Assembly (NCBI GenBank): GCA_964371725.1
Contig: CAYJNQ010000003.1
Coordinates: 1-64,000 of the forward strand
DNA length: 64,000 nucleotides
DNA from: JAAYCI01 sp964371725
Lineage (GTDB): Bacteria > Bacillota > Clostridia > Oscillospirales > Ruminococcaceae
Direction of reading: 5' to 3'
Below are positions 1 to 7,965 of this stretch, piece by piece (the first letter of the stretch is position 1; each line of letters starts with the position of its first letter). Position numbers and translations under genes: made by a program. The notes under the pieces are model-generated. The model ran no database searches, was not told where the DNA came from, and saw only the letters and a list, made by a program, of their open reading frames with translations.

Positions 1-86
1 TCTCATGCAAAGGGATGAAACACCCGGCGCAGTGTTCAGTAATTTGGAAATGCCACACTTTAACATTTCTTTAGGAGGGATTTCAT

Positions 87-398
87 TTGGCAGTCAAGGA
101 AAAGATTCGGATTCGTTTGAAAAGTTACGACGCAGGCCTTATTGATGCGGCCGCGGAAAAAATTGTGGAAACGGCAAAGCGCACCGGCGCACGTGTTTCG
201 GGGCCCATCCCGCTTCCCACAGACAAAGAGATCATCACCATCTTGCGTGCGGTGCACAAATACAAAGACAGCCGCGAGCAATTCGAAACCCGCACCCACA
301 AGCGTTTAATCGACATCTTGAAACCGTCGAACAAAACCGTGGAGGCACTCACCAGTTTACAACTCCCCGCAGGTGTCGAAATCGACATCAAGCTGTAA
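87..398 (+). CDS. rpsJ: 30S ribosomal protein S10
   Basis: S10 (103 aa, normal length) sits in the 30S head and is also the NusE antitermination partner. The sequence is canonical, including RTHKRLIDI and an end in VEIDIKL. The start is TTG, chosen because an AGGAGGG site lies about 8 bases upstream and there is no in-frame ATG near. It is the first gene of the S10 operon; an 84-base spacer separates it from rplC. The 86 bases before it show no gene, so the promoter and the usual upstream genes (tuf, fusA) lie outside the window. Confidence 0.98.
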   Translation: MAVKEKIRIRLKSYDAGLIDAAAEKIVETAKRTGARVSGPIPLPTDKEIITILRAVHKYKDSREQFETRTHKRLIDILKPSNKTVEALTSLQLPAGVEIDIKL

Positions 399-483
399 AG
401 AGCGGTTTTCCGCCCCGGGGTCATGTTGGCGCAAAGCGAGAGCCGTGTGTCAACCAATAACCTGATATTAGGAGGACGTATCG

Positions 484-1116
484 ATGCAAAAAGGATTGAT
501 AGGCAAGAAAATCGGCATGACACAGATTTTCGATGAAGCCGGCAAAATGGTTCCCGTAACCGTTATCGAAGCCGGCCCTTGCGTGGTTGTGCAAAAGAAA
601 ACCATGGACAGCGATGGCTACGAGGCCGTGCAGCTTGGCTATGGCGATGTGGCACAAAAACGCATGAACAAACCGCAGAAAGGCCATTTCGACAAGGCGG
701 ATGTAGCGCCGAAGAAAACCCTGCGCGAGTTCAAGTTTGATAAAATGGACGATTTCAACATCGGCGACATTTTGAAAGCCGACGTGTTCGCAGAGGGCGA
801 CAAAATTGATGTGAGCGGCACAAGCAAGGGCAAGGGCTACGCCGGCAACATCAAGCGCCACAATGGCCATGTGATGCGCAAAACGCACGGCACGGGCCCC
901 ATTGCTCGCCACGCGGGTTCCATGGGTGCTTGCTCCACGCCTTCGCGTGTTATGAAAGGCAAAAAGCTGCCGGGCCACATGGGTGCCGAAAGCGTAACCG
1001 TGCAAAACTTAACAGTTGTCAAGGTGGATATCGAAAACAACCTCATCGCCATCAAGGGTGCTCTGCCCGGAGCCAAGGGCAGTGTCGTCACCCTCCAAGA
1101 CAGCGTGAAGGCATAA
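484..1116 (+). CDS. rplC: 50S ribosomal protein L3
   Basis: L3 (210 aa) is an early-assembling 50S protein whose long loop reaches toward the peptidyl-transferase centre. The N-terminus MQKGLIGKKIGMTQIFDEAG and the internal KGKGYAGNIKRH and GSMGACSTPSRV stretches are typical of the bacterial family. The ATG follows an AGGAGG site about 7 bases upstream. It is preceded by the longest spacer of the S10 part of the cluster and followed 14 bases later by rplD. Confidence 0.98.
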   Translation: MQKGLIGKKIGMTQIFDEAGKMVPVTVIEAGPCVVVQKKTMDSDGYEAVQLGYGDVAQKRMNKPQKGHFDKADVAPKKTLREFKFDKMDDFNIGDILKADVFAEGDKIDVSGTSKGKGYAGNIKRHNGHVMRKTHGTGPIARHAGSMGACSTPSRVMKGKKLPGHMGAESVTVQNLTVVKVDIENNLIAIKGALPGAKGSVVTLQDSVKA

Positions 1117-1130
1117 AGGAGGAGTAGAGG

Positions 1131-1754
1131 ATGGCTAAATTTGATGTAGTAGACATGAAGGGCAAAAAGGTCAGCGACCTCGAGCTCTCAGACAGCATCT
1201 TCGGCATTGAGCCGAACAAAACTGCCATGCACGCCGCGGTTGTGAACTATTTGGCAAACCAGCGTCAAGGCACACAGAGCACCAAAACCCGCGCCGAGGT
1301 GCGTGGCGGCGGCCGCAAACCGTGGCGGCAAAAAGGCACCGGCCATGCAAGACAAGGTTCCATTCGTTCACCGCAGTGGGTGGGCGGCGGTGTGGCCTTG
1401 GGCCCCAAACCACGCGATTATAGCTACCGCTTAAACCGTAAGCTGAAACGTTTGGCACTTTTAAGCGCTTTGTCTGCCAAGGCAAAAGCGGGCGAGCTTG
1501 TGATTGTGGACGAGTTCAAAGTGGAAGAGTATAAAACAAAAACCGTGGTGGCCATGCTCGGCGCGCTAGAGGCCAAGAAACCGCTTATCGTAACCGATGC
1601 GGTGAACACGAAACTTGTAAAAAGTGCGGCGAACATTCCCGGCGCCAAAACCACAACGGCGAACCTCATCAATGTGTATGACATTTTGAACGCCGGCACC
1701 TTCGTGCTCAGTGTGGATGCCGCAAAGAAGATCGAGGAGGTATTCGCAATATGA
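1131..1754 (+). CDS. rplD: 50S ribosomal protein L4
   Basis: L4 (207 aa) lines the peptide exit tunnel with its extended loop; in some bacteria it also represses its own operon. The loop region is recognisable (GGGRKPWRQKGTGHARQGS), with normal length and a C-terminal globular half. The ATG has an AAAGGAGG site. Its stop overlaps the ATG of rplW by the ATGA arrangement, which suggests translational coupling. Confidence 0.98.
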   Translation: MAKFDVVDMKGKKVSDLELSDSIFGIEPNKTAMHAAVVNYLANQRQGTQSTKTRAEVRGGGRKPWRQKGTGHARQGSIRSPQWVGGGVALGPKPRDYSYRLNRKLKRLALLSALSAKAKAGELVIVDEFKVEEYKTKTVVAMLGALEAKKPLIVTDAVNTKLVKSAANIPGAKTTTANLINVYDILNAGTFVLSVDAAKKIEEVFAI

Positions 1755-2047
1755 AAGTAGCACCTCAGGATATCGTGCTGGGGCCTGTTATCACAGAAAA
1801 TTCGATGCAGGGGCTCATGCAGAAAAAATACACCTTTAAAGTGGCCAAAGACGCCACAAAAATTTCAATCGCACAGGCCGTGGAAGACCTGTTCGGTGTA
1901 GAAGTGAAAAAGGTGAACACAATTTCGGTGCGCGGCCGTTTCCGCCGTCAGGGACGTTTTGGTGGTTACACTTCTTCTTACAAGAAAGCCATTGTCACCC
2001 TCACCGAAAAATCCAAGGGCATCGAGTTCTTCGAGTCGATGACCTAA
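1751..2047 (+). CDS. rplW: 50S ribosomal protein L23
   Basis: L23 (98 aa) lies at the tunnel exit and is the docking site for trigger factor and SRP. The sequence has the family features IVLGPVITENS near the start, YTFKV and a basic RGRFRRQGR loop. The start codon overlaps the stop of rplD by four bases. The gene is followed 13 bases later by rplB with an AGGAGG site. Confidence 0.98.
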   Translation: MKVAPQDIVLGPVITENSMQGLMQKKYTFKVAKDATKISIAQAVEDLFGVEVKKVNTISVRGRFRRQGRFGGYTSSYKKAIVTLTEKSKGIEFFESMT

Positions 2048-2060
2048 GAAGGAGGAAAAA

Positions 2061-2894
2061 ATGGCAATTAAAAAGTATAAACCGACAACGCCGGGCCGCC
2101 GCGGCATGACCGTGACCGACTACTCTGTTTTGTCGAAAGTAGAGCCCGAGCGCAGCTTGCTCGAACCCATGAAGAAACATGCCGGCCGCAATTCTTATGG
2201 CCGCATCACCGTTCGCCATCACGGCGGCGGCAACCGCACCAAATACCGCATCATCGATTTCAAGCGAGACAAATTCGATGTGCCGGCCACGGTGAAAACC
2301 TTAGAGTATGACCCGAACCGCTCTGCGCACATCGCCCTCATCGAGTACACCGACGGCGAAAAAGCTTACATCATTGCGGCGGAGGGCCTCAAAGTGGGCG
2401 ACCAAGTGATGAACGGCCCCTCGGCCGATATCAAACCCGGCAACGCCCTACCTTTCCAGAACATCCCGGTGGGTACCGTGATTCACAACATCGAGATGTA
2501 CCCCGGCAAGGGCGCACAAATTGTGCGCAGCGCCGGCACCAGTGCCCAGCTCATGGCGAAAGAAGGCAAATACGCCCTTGTGCGTTTGCCGTCGGGTGAA
2601 ATTCGCAACTTCCCCGTGAACTGCATTGCCTCCATCGGCCAAGTGGGCAACATCACCCACGAAAATGTGAACATCGGCAAGGCCGGCCGCAAACGTCACA
2701 TGGGCTGGAGGCCCACCGTTCGCGGCAGCGTGATGAACCCCTGCGATCACCCGCATGGTGGTGGTGAGGGCAAGAGCCCCATCGGCCGTCCGGGCCCGGT
2801 TACCCCATGGGGCAAACCAACCCTTGGCTACAAAACCCGTAAAAAACATAAGGCCAGCGACAAATTCATTGTCAAACGCGCCAACAGCAAATAG
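2061..2894 (+). CDS. rplB: 50S ribosomal protein L2
   Basis: L2 (277 aa) is required for subunit association and peptidyl-transferase activity. MAIKKYKPTTPGRRGMT at the N-terminus and the C-terminal HPHGGGEGKSPIGRPGPVTP segment, which carries the conserved histidine near the catalytic centre, are intact. Length is standard. The gene is tightly packed between rplW and rpsS, with AGGAGG upstream of the ATG. Confidence 0.98.
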   Translation: MAIKKYKPTTPGRRGMTVTDYSVLSKVEPERSLLEPMKKHAGRNSYGRITVRHHGGGNRTKYRIIDFKRDKFDVPATVKTLEYDPNRSAHIALIEYTDGEKAYIIAAEGLKVGDQVMNGPSADIKPGNALPFQNIPVGTVIHNIEMYPGKGAQIVRSAGTSAQLMAKEGKYALVRLPSGEIRNFPVNCIASIGQVGNITHENVNIGKAGRKRHMGWRPTVRGSVMNPCDHPHGGGEGKSPIGRPGPVTPWGKPTLGYKTRKKHKASDKFIVKRANSK

Positions 2895-2908
2895 AAAGGA
2901 GAGCAAAG

Positions 2909-3181
2909 ATGGGCAGAAGTATAAAGAAAGGCCCCTTCGTCCAGCCAGTGCTCTTAAAGCGCGTGCAGGACATGAACGAGCAAGGCGAAAAACGCGTTTT
3001 GAAAACATGGAGCCGTGCTTCCACCATTTTCCCGGACTTTGTGGGACACACCTTTGCCGTGCATGATGGACGCAAACATGTGCCGGTATATGTAACGGAA
3101 GACATGGTAGGACATAAACTGGGCGAATTTGCCCCCACCCGTAGTTATCGCGGGCACGCCGGCAGCAAAACCGGCAAATAA
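2909..3181 (+). CDS. rpsS: 30S ribosomal protein S19
   Basis: S19 (90 aa) sits in the 30S head beside S13 and contacts A-site tRNA. The sequence starts MGRSIKKGPFV and contains the typical HVPVYVTEDMVGHKLGEF segment. Spacing to rplB and rplV is short (14 and 20 bases), in line with one polycistronic message. Confidence 0.98.
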   Translation: MGRSIKKGPFVQPVLLKRVQDMNEQGEKRVLKTWSRASTIFPDFVGHTFAVHDGRKHVPVYVTEDMVGHKLGEFAPTRSYRGHAGSKTGK

Positions 3182-3201
3182 TCGAGGAGGAGAGAAACAG
3201 C

Positions 3202-3549
3202 ATGGAAGACATTCAGGCAAAAGCCATCGCGCGGTATATTCGCATTTCTCCGCGCAAGGTCGGCGTGGTTCTCGACCTCATTCGGAACCAGCCGGTAGAC
3301 AAGGCCCTCGCCATTCTAAAATACACGCCGAAATCGGCTGGTGAGGTTTTGTTCAAGCTTGTAAGCAGTGCGGCTGCGAACGCCGAAAACAACCACCATA
3401 TGGACAAAGACAACCTCTACGTCGCCGAGTGCTTTGTGTGCCCGGGGCCCACGCTGAAACGCATTCAGCCCAAAGACCACGGCAAGGCATTCCGCATTCT
3501 GAAGCGCACCAGCCATATCACGGTGGTGCTCAAAGAAAAAGAAGCATAG
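3202..3549 (+). CDS. rplV: 50S ribosomal protein L22
   Basis: L22 (115 aa) contributes the beta-hairpin that constricts the exit tunnel and is a site of macrolide resistance changes. RYIRISPRKVGVVLDLIR and the C-terminal hairpin region with GPTLKRIQPKDHGKAFRI are clear. The length is normal. The gene lies between rpsS and rpsC in the canonical S10 operon order. Confidence 0.98.
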   Translation: MEDIQAKAIARYIRISPRKVGVVLDLIRNQPVDKALAILKYTPKSAGEVLFKLVSSAAANAENNHHMDKDNLYVAECFVCPGPTLKRIQPKDHGKAFRILKRTSHITVVLKEKEA

Positions 3550-3565
3550 GAGGCGATGAGAAAGC

Positions 3566-4318
3566 ATGGGACAAAAAGTAAACCCGAACGGCCTGCGCGT
3601 TGGCGTCATTCGTGACTGGAACAGCCGCTGGTTCGTAGATAAGAAAAGCTTTGGAGACACCTTGGTAGAGGATTACAACATCCGTAAATACCTGAAAAAG
3701 CGCCTGTATGCGGCCGGTGTTCCCAAAATTGAAATTGAGCGCACCTTCGATCCGTCCACCGGTGCCGCAAGGGTGAAAATCAACCTGTTTGTGGCGAAAC
3801 CCGGCATTGTGATTGGCCGCGGCGGCACGGAAATTGACAAATTGCGCTTGGATGTGGAGAAACGCATTCGCAAAAGCGTGAACCTGAACATTGTGGAAAT
3901 TAAAAACCCCGATGTGAATGCCCAACTGGTGGCCGAGAACATTGCAGGCCAGCTCGAACGCCGCATTGCATTCCGCCGTGCGATGAAACAGAGCATTGGC
4001 AGGGCCATGCGCTTTGGCGCAAAGGGCATCAAATGCCAAGTGGGCGGCCGCTTAAACGGCGCCGACATCGCCCGCAGCGAGCACTACCACGAGGGAACCA
4101 TCCCGCTGCAAACCCTGCGTGCCGACATCGACTACGGTTTTGCCGAAGCCGATACCACCTATGGCAAACTTGGTGTGAAAGTGTGGATTTACAAAGGCGA
4201 AGTGCTGAAGGGCACAAAGCCGCTTGACGACATTGCGCGCCCGCCGCGTGCTCCCCGTGAGAACCGTGGCGATCGCCGGGACCGCCGGCCTGAGCGCAGA
4301 GAAGGAGGAAGTCGCTAA
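3566..4318 (+). CDS. rpsC: 30S ribosomal protein S3
   Basis: S3 (250 aa) forms part of the mRNA entry site and its helicase activity with S4 and S5. The N-terminus MGQKVNPNGLRVGVIRDW, the KH motif IGRGG and the S3-C domain are intact. After the conserved domain there is a short Arg/Asp/Glu-rich tail (about 25 residues), a common variable feature of Clostridia S3. The TAA stop overlaps the ATG of rplP by one base. Confidence 0.98.
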   Translation: MGQKVNPNGLRVGVIRDWNSRWFVDKKSFGDTLVEDYNIRKYLKKRLYAAGVPKIEIERTFDPSTGAARVKINLFVAKPGIVIGRGGTEIDKLRLDVEKRIRKSVNLNIVEIKNPDVNAQLVAENIAGQLERRIAFRRAMKQSIGRAMRFGAKGIKCQVGGRLNGADIARSEHYHEGTIPLQTLRADIDYGFAEADTTYGKLGVKVWIYKGEVLKGTKPLDDIARPPRAPRENRGDRRDRRPERREGGSR

Positions 4319-4878
4319 TGTTAATGCCGAAACGCGTGAAATACCGCCGGCAGCAGCGTGGCCGCATGAAGGGCAAGGCCATGAGCGGCAATGAGGTGAA
4401 CCAGGGTCAATTCGGCCTTGTGGCAACCGCGCCGGCGTGGATTACATCCAACCAAATCGAGGCCGCTCGTATCGCCATGACGCGCTACATCAAGCGCGGC
4501 GGTAAAGTATGGATTAAAATTTTCCCCGACAAGCCCGTAACCGAGAAACCGGCCGAAACCCGCATGGGTAGCGGTAAAGGCAGCCCGGAATATTGGGTGG
4601 CTGTTGTAAAACCCGGTCGTGTTTTGTTTGAGCTGGCGGACGTTTCCGAGGAAACCGCCCGCGAGGCCTTGCGCCTTGCCAGCCACAAACTGCCCGTGAA
4701 AACAAAGTTTGTCAAGCGCGAGGGTAGTTTCACCGTAGAGCTTGGCAAGAAACGCCGTGGTAAGGCCGGCGGCTCCTCCACCATCTTTGTAACCGAAGAA
4801 GGCGAAGTGTTGGATGCAAAGGCCATGAACAAAGAAGTTGCCGCGGCACCCGCCGAGGAAAAGGAGGGTGAAGCATAA
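4318..4878 (+). CDS. rplP: 50S ribosomal protein L16 with a long C-terminal extension
   Basis: L16 binds near the A-site tRNA elbow at the base of the central protuberance. Residues 1-135 are canonical (MPKRVKYRRQQRGR, FPDKPVTEKP, RMGSGKGSPEYWVA, ending LPVKTKFVKRE). About 50 further residues follow: a basic GKKRRGKAGG patch, a beta-like STIFVTEEGEVLDAKAM segment, then an Ala/Glu tail. Family members usually end near 137-145 residues, so 186 is unusual. The start overlaps the rpsC stop (TAATG); an alternative ATG lies two codons inside. The tail reads straight into the rpmC start without a frameshift. Confidence 0.95.
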   Translation: MLMPKRVKYRRQQRGRMKGKAMSGNEVNQGQFGLVATAPAWITSNQIEAARIAMTRYIKRGGKVWIKIFPDKPVTEKPAETRMGSGKGSPEYWVAVVKPGRVLFELADVSEETAREALRLASHKLPVKTKFVKREGSFTVELGKKRRGKAGGSSTIFVTEEGEVLDAKAMNKEVAAAPAEEKEGEA

Positions 4879-5081
4879 TGAAAGCCAGTGAACTGCGAGA
4901 CATGAAACAAATTGAGCTGAACAAGAAACTGAGCGAGCTGAAAGAAGAGCTGTTTAACTTGCGTTTTCAGCATGCCATCAACCAGCTGGACAACCCCCAG
5001 CGCATCAAAGCCGTGAAGAGAGATATCGCCCGCGTGAAAACCGTTTTGGGTGGCATCGACCTTTCCGAGAGCGAAAGTTAA
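4878..5081 (+). CDS. rpmC: 50S ribosomal protein L29
   Basis: L29 (67 aa) is a small helical protein beside L23 at the tunnel exit. The helices MKASELRDMKQIELNKKLS and LFNLRFQHAINQLDNPQRI are typical. The ATG overlaps the stop of rplP by one base, so translation is probably coupled. It ends 12 bases before rpsQ. Confidence 0.97.
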   Translation: MKASELRDMKQIELNKKLSELKEELFNLRFQHAINQLDNPQRIKAVKRDIARVKTVLGGIDLSESES

Positions 5082-5093
5082 GGAGGGAAGACG

Positions 5094-5351
5094 ATGGAAG
5101 AGCGTAATTTGAGAAAAACCAGAACCGGCCTGGTTGTGTCCGACAAAATGGACAAAACCGTCGTGGTGGCTGTGCAAGACAGCGTTCGTCACCCTCTGTA
5201 CAAAAAAATCATCAAGCGCACCGTGCGTTTCAAAGCACACGATGAGAACAACGAGTGTGGCATGGGCGACCGCGTTATCATCATGGAGACCCGGCCAATC
5301 TCGAAAGACAAACGCTGGAGACTTCTGAAGATTGTTGAAAAGGCAAAATAA
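5094..5351 (+). CDS. rpsQ: 30S ribosomal protein S17
   Basis: S17 (85 aa) is a primary 16S rRNA binder. RKTRTGLVVSDKMDKTVVV and the RPISKDKRWRLL end segment are family hallmarks. An AGGAGGG site precedes the ATG. It is the last gene of the S10-type block; a 151-base spacer then separates it from rplN, the largest gap inside the cluster. Confidence 0.98.
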   Translation: MEERNLRKTRTGLVVSDKMDKTVVVAVQDSVRHPLYKKIIKRTVRFKAHDENNECGMGDRVIIMETRPISKDKRWRLLKIVEKAK

Positions 5352-5502
5352 GCCTTTAAAAAAACGAGGAAACGGTCGTTGGTGGTTGGTTGACAGGGGG
5401 AACCCTGTGAGTAGCAAGGTCTTGTGAACAGCAAAGAAACCGGCTTCCAAGCAACAACCGGCGAAAGATCCAATGACTTTAGAGATAGGAGGAACCCTTA
5501 GC
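5352..5502 (+). promoter_or_regulatory. structured-looking spacer between rpsQ and rplN
   Basis: This 151-base non-coding gap divides the S10 and spc parts of the cluster. It holds a 6-bp stem ACAGGG/CCCTGT closed by a GGAA tetraloop (5393-5408), a GT-rich block at 5374-5392 and a CA-rich block at 5447-5460 that could pair with it. The 7-mer AACCGGC occurs twice. I see no convincing sigma-70 promoter and no known riboswitch. A leader for autoregulation by a ribosomal protein is possible but is inference. Confidence 0.3.
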
Positions 5503-5871
5503 ATGGTTCAAATGCAGTCCCGCCTAAAGGTGGCCGACAACACCGGCGCGAAAGAGATTCAATGCATTCGCGTTCTGGGTGGCAGCCGTAAACGGTATGC
5601 CGGCATCGGAGATGTGATTGTGGCCAGCGTGAAAAAGGCCGCCCCGAATTCGGGCGTGAAAAAAGGCGATGTAGTGCGCTGCGTGATTGTGCGCTCGAAA
5701 CATGGCCTGCGCCGAGACGATGGCAGCTACATCCGTTTTGACGAAAACGCCGCCGTGCTCATCAAAGACGACAAAAACCCGAGAGGCACACGTATCTTTG
5801 GGCCCGTTGCGCGCGAATTGCGCGAGCGTGGCTACCTAAAGATTCTGTCGCTTGCTCCGGAATCGCTGTAA
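5503..5871 (+). CDS. rplN: 50S ribosomal protein L14
   Basis: L14 (122 aa) lies at the subunit interface and contributes to bridges with 16S rRNA. The sequence MVQMQSRLKVADNTGAKEI is the standard N-terminus. An in-frame ATG 30 bases upstream exists, but the AGGAGG at 5487-5492 sits correctly for the ATG at 5503, which also restores the family length. First gene of the spc block. Confidence 0.97.
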   Translation: MVQMQSRLKVADNTGAKEIQCIRVLGGSRKRYAGIGDVIVASVKKAAPNSGVKKGDVVRCVIVRSKHGLRRDDGSYIRFDENAAVLIKDDKNPRGTRIFGPVARELRERGYLKILSLAPESL

Positions 5872-5885
5872 GGAGGAACATGAAA

Positions 5886-6203
5886 ATGGAAAACAAGCCT
5901 CATGTGAAAACCGGCGATAAAGTGCGTATCATTAGTGGGAAAGACAAAGGTTTGGAAGGCAAAGTGCTCGCCGTTAGCCCGAAAGAGGGCAAGGTTATTG
6001 TAGAAGGCAGAGCCATGGTTTCAAAACACGTCAAACCGCGCAGAGCCGGCCAGGCAGGCGGCATTGTGCAAGCAGAAAGCGCAATGTATGCCAGCAAAGT
6101 AATGCCCGTGTGCCCCAAATGCGGAAAAGCCACCCGCGTGGGCCACAAGATTGAAGATGGCAAGAAGGCGCGCATTTGCAAAAAATGCGGAGCCAATCTG
6201 TAA
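5886..6203 (+). CDS. rplX: 50S ribosomal protein L24
   Basis: L24 (105 aa) initiates 50S assembly. The KOW motif (KTGDKVRIISGKDKGLEGKV) is at the N-terminus. The C-terminal part has two CxxC pairs (VCPKCGKATRV and CKKCGANL), so this is the zinc-ribbon form. The ATG at 5886 is preferred because the AGGAGG at 5871-5876 is 9 bases away; the ATG at 5880 would be only 3 bases from it. Confidence 0.96.
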   Translation: MENKPHVKTGDKVRIISGKDKGLEGKVLAVSPKEGKVIVEGRAMVSKHVKPRRAGQAGGIVQAESAMYASKVMPVCPKCGKATRVGHKIEDGKKARICKKCGANL

Positions 6204-6220
6204 AGGAAGGAGCGAAGACA

Positions 6221-6760
6221 ATGCCGAGATTGAAAGACCAGTATCAAGCGGAGATCGCTCCTGCTCTTATGAAGAAATTTAGTTATAAGAGTGTGATGCA
6301 GATTCCGAAATTGGAAAAAGTGGTTATCAACGTGGGCTGTGGTGAAGCACGTGACAACCCCAAAGTTATGGAAGCCATTTTAAAAGATTTAGCCACTGTA
6401 ACAGGCCAAAAGGCCGTAATATGCAAGGCAAAAAAGAGCGTTGCAAACTTCAAATTGCGCGAGGGGATGCCCATTGGTGCGAAAATTACCCTGCGTGGTG
6501 AGAGAATGTATGAGTTTGTAGACCGCCTGTTCAGCATTGCCCTGCCCCGTGTGCGCGATTTTCGCGGTATTTCGGGAAACAGTTTCGACGGACGCGGCAA
6601 CTACTCTGTAGGCGTGCGCGAGCAACTGATGTTCCCCGAAATTGATTACGACAAAATTGATGCCGTGCGTGGCATGGACATCAGCTTTGTGACAAGCGCA
6701 AAAACAGATGAAGAGGCCAAAGAGCTGCTAAAGCTGCTCGGCGCGCCCTTTGCAAGTTAA
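6221..6760 (+). CDS. rplE: 50S ribosomal protein L5
   Basis: L5 (179 aa) binds 5S rRNA and contacts P-site tRNA. The sequence starts MPRLKDQYQAEIAPALMKKF and keeps the P-site loop region around LREGMPIGAKITLRG. The reading frame is open upstream into rplX, but the AGGAAGGAG-like site directly before 6221 and the family length fix this start. Confidence 0.97.
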   Translation: MPRLKDQYQAEIAPALMKKFSYKSVMQIPKLEKVVINVGCGEARDNPKVMEAILKDLATVTGQKAVICKAKKSVANFKLREGMPIGAKITLRGERMYEFVDRLFSIALPRVRDFRGISGNSFDGRGNYSVGVREQLMFPEIDYDKIDAVRGMDISFVTSAKTDEEAKELLKLLGAPFAS

Positions 6761-6775
6761 GGAGGGTCTTGATAC

Positions 6776-6961
6776 GTGGCAAAAACAAGCATGAAAATGA
6801 AGCAGCAGCGCGTAGCAAAGTTCTCCACCCGCGCGTACAACCGCTGCAAAATTTGCGGCCGTCCGCACGCCTATCTGCGCAAATACGGAGTTTGCCGTGT
6901 TTGCTTCCGCAACCTCGCCTATAAAGGCGAAATCCCCGGCGTGCGCAAGGCAAGCTGGTAA
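6776..6961 (+). CDS. rpsZ: 30S ribosomal protein S14, zinc-binding type Z
   Basis: The short 61-aa form of S14 (rpsN type Z) with two CxxC pairs (CKICGRPH and CRVCF) that bind structural zinc. It sits in the 30S head. The start is GTG, placed by the AAGGAGGG site about 7 bases upstream and by the family start MAKTSMKMKQQR. Position between rplE and rpsH is canonical. Confidence 0.97.
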   Translation: MAKTSMKMKQQRVAKFSTRAYNRCKICGRPHAYLRKYGVCRVCFRNLAYKGEIPGVRKASW

Positions 6962-6986
6962 TTGAAAGTAAAAGGAGGTCAATGGC

Positions 6987-7385
6987 ATGCACATCACGGA
7001 TCCTATCGCTGATCTGCTTACCCGTATCCGCAACGCAAGCAGTGCCAGACACCCCAATGTCGATATACCCGCTTCCAACATGAAAAAGTCCATTTGCAAA
7101 ATTTTGCAAGAAGAGGGCTATGTCAAAAGCGTGCAGTACATCGAAGATCAAAAACAGGGTGTCATCCGCGTTACGCTAAAATATCAAAGCAACGGCACAC
7201 CGGTTATCGCCGGCCTGCGCCGTGTATCCAAACCGGGTCTTCGCATTTATTCTTCTTGCGAAGATATGCCCAAGGTAATGAGAGGCCTTGGCACCGCAAT
7301 TGTGTCTACCAGCAAAGGCGTTATGACAGACAAAGCAGCCCGCAGTGAAAACGTGGGCGGTGAAGTTCTGGCCTTCGTGTGGTAA
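6987..7385 (+). CDS. rpsH: 30S ribosomal protein S8
   Basis: S8 (132 aa, standard) binds the central domain of 16S rRNA and is the spc-operon repressor in enterobacteria. MHITDPIADLLTRIRNAS and the C-terminal STSKGVMTDKAAR and GGEVLAFVW segments are diagnostic. The ATG has an AAGGAGG site 7 bases upstream. Confidence 0.98.
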   Translation: MHITDPIADLLTRIRNASSARHPNVDIPASNMKKSICKILQEEGYVKSVQYIEDQKQGVIRVTLKYQSNGTPVIAGLRRVSKPGLRIYSSCEDMPKVMRGLGTAIVSTSKGVMTDKAARSENVGGEVLAFVW

Positions 7386-7401
7386 GAAAGGGGCAAAGAC
7401 A

Positions 7402-7941
7402 ATGTCGAGAATCGGAAGAAAACCCATCGTCGTTCCCGCCGGTGTAGAAGTCAAAATTGACGGGTGCGCCATCAGCGTGAAAGGCCCCAAGGGCACTTTG
7501 AATTCCAACATCCATCCGCTTATCTCTGTGGAGATGAAGGACGGAGAACTCCTAGTGACCCGGCCAAACGACGGCAAAGAAGCCCGCAGCCTGCACGGCC
7601 TTACCAGAACACTGGTGGCCAACATGGTGGAAGGTGTTACAGAGGGCTTTAAGAAAGAGTTGGAAATTGTTGGCATCGGCTATCGTGCCGCCAAAAAGGG
7701 CAACAATCTGGAGATGAACCTAGGTTATTCGCATCAGGTTATCATGAGCGAGTGCGAGGGCATCACCATCGAAGTGCCGGAACCCACCAAAATTGTGGTT
7801 TTGGGCATCGACAAACAGGCGGTGGGCCAATTTGCCGCTGAAATTCGCGAAAAACGCCCGCCCGAGCCTTATAAGGGCAAGGGAATCCGCTATGCCGGTG
7901 AGTATGTTGCCCGTAAAGAGGGCAAAACCGGCAAGGGCTAG
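7402..7941 (+). CDS. rplF: 50S ribosomal protein L6
   Basis: L6 (179 aa) is near the sarcin-ricin loop and GTPase-associated centre. MSRIGRKPIVVPAGVEVKI is the usual start and the C-terminal KRPPEPYKGKGIRY-type motif is present. The frame is open upstream into rpsH, but the ATG at 7402 matches the family and the short spacing from the rpsH stop. Confidence 0.97.
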   Translation: MSRIGRKPIVVPAGVEVKIDGCAISVKGPKGTLNSNIHPLISVEMKDGELLVTRPNDGKEARSLHGLTRTLVANMVEGVTEGFKKELEIVGIGYRAAKKGNNLEMNLGYSHQVIMSECEGITIEVPEPTKIVVLGIDKQAVGQFAAEIREKRPPEPYKGKGIRYAGEYVARKEGKTGKG

Positions 7942-7965
7942 TCAAGGGAGGCAGAGTGAAGCAAT

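Noticed and set aside
1..86. Promoter or end of an upstream gene before rpsJ
   Set aside because: No recognisable -35/-10 pair and no open frame matching tuf or another expected neighbour in so short a stretch.
2448..3212. 254-codon minus-strand frame over rplB/rpsS
   Set aside because: Antisense shadow of certain genes.
4485..5504. 339-codon minus-strand frame across rplP, rpmC, rpsQ
   Set aside because: Runs antisense over three certain ribosomal genes with no motif or ribosome site.
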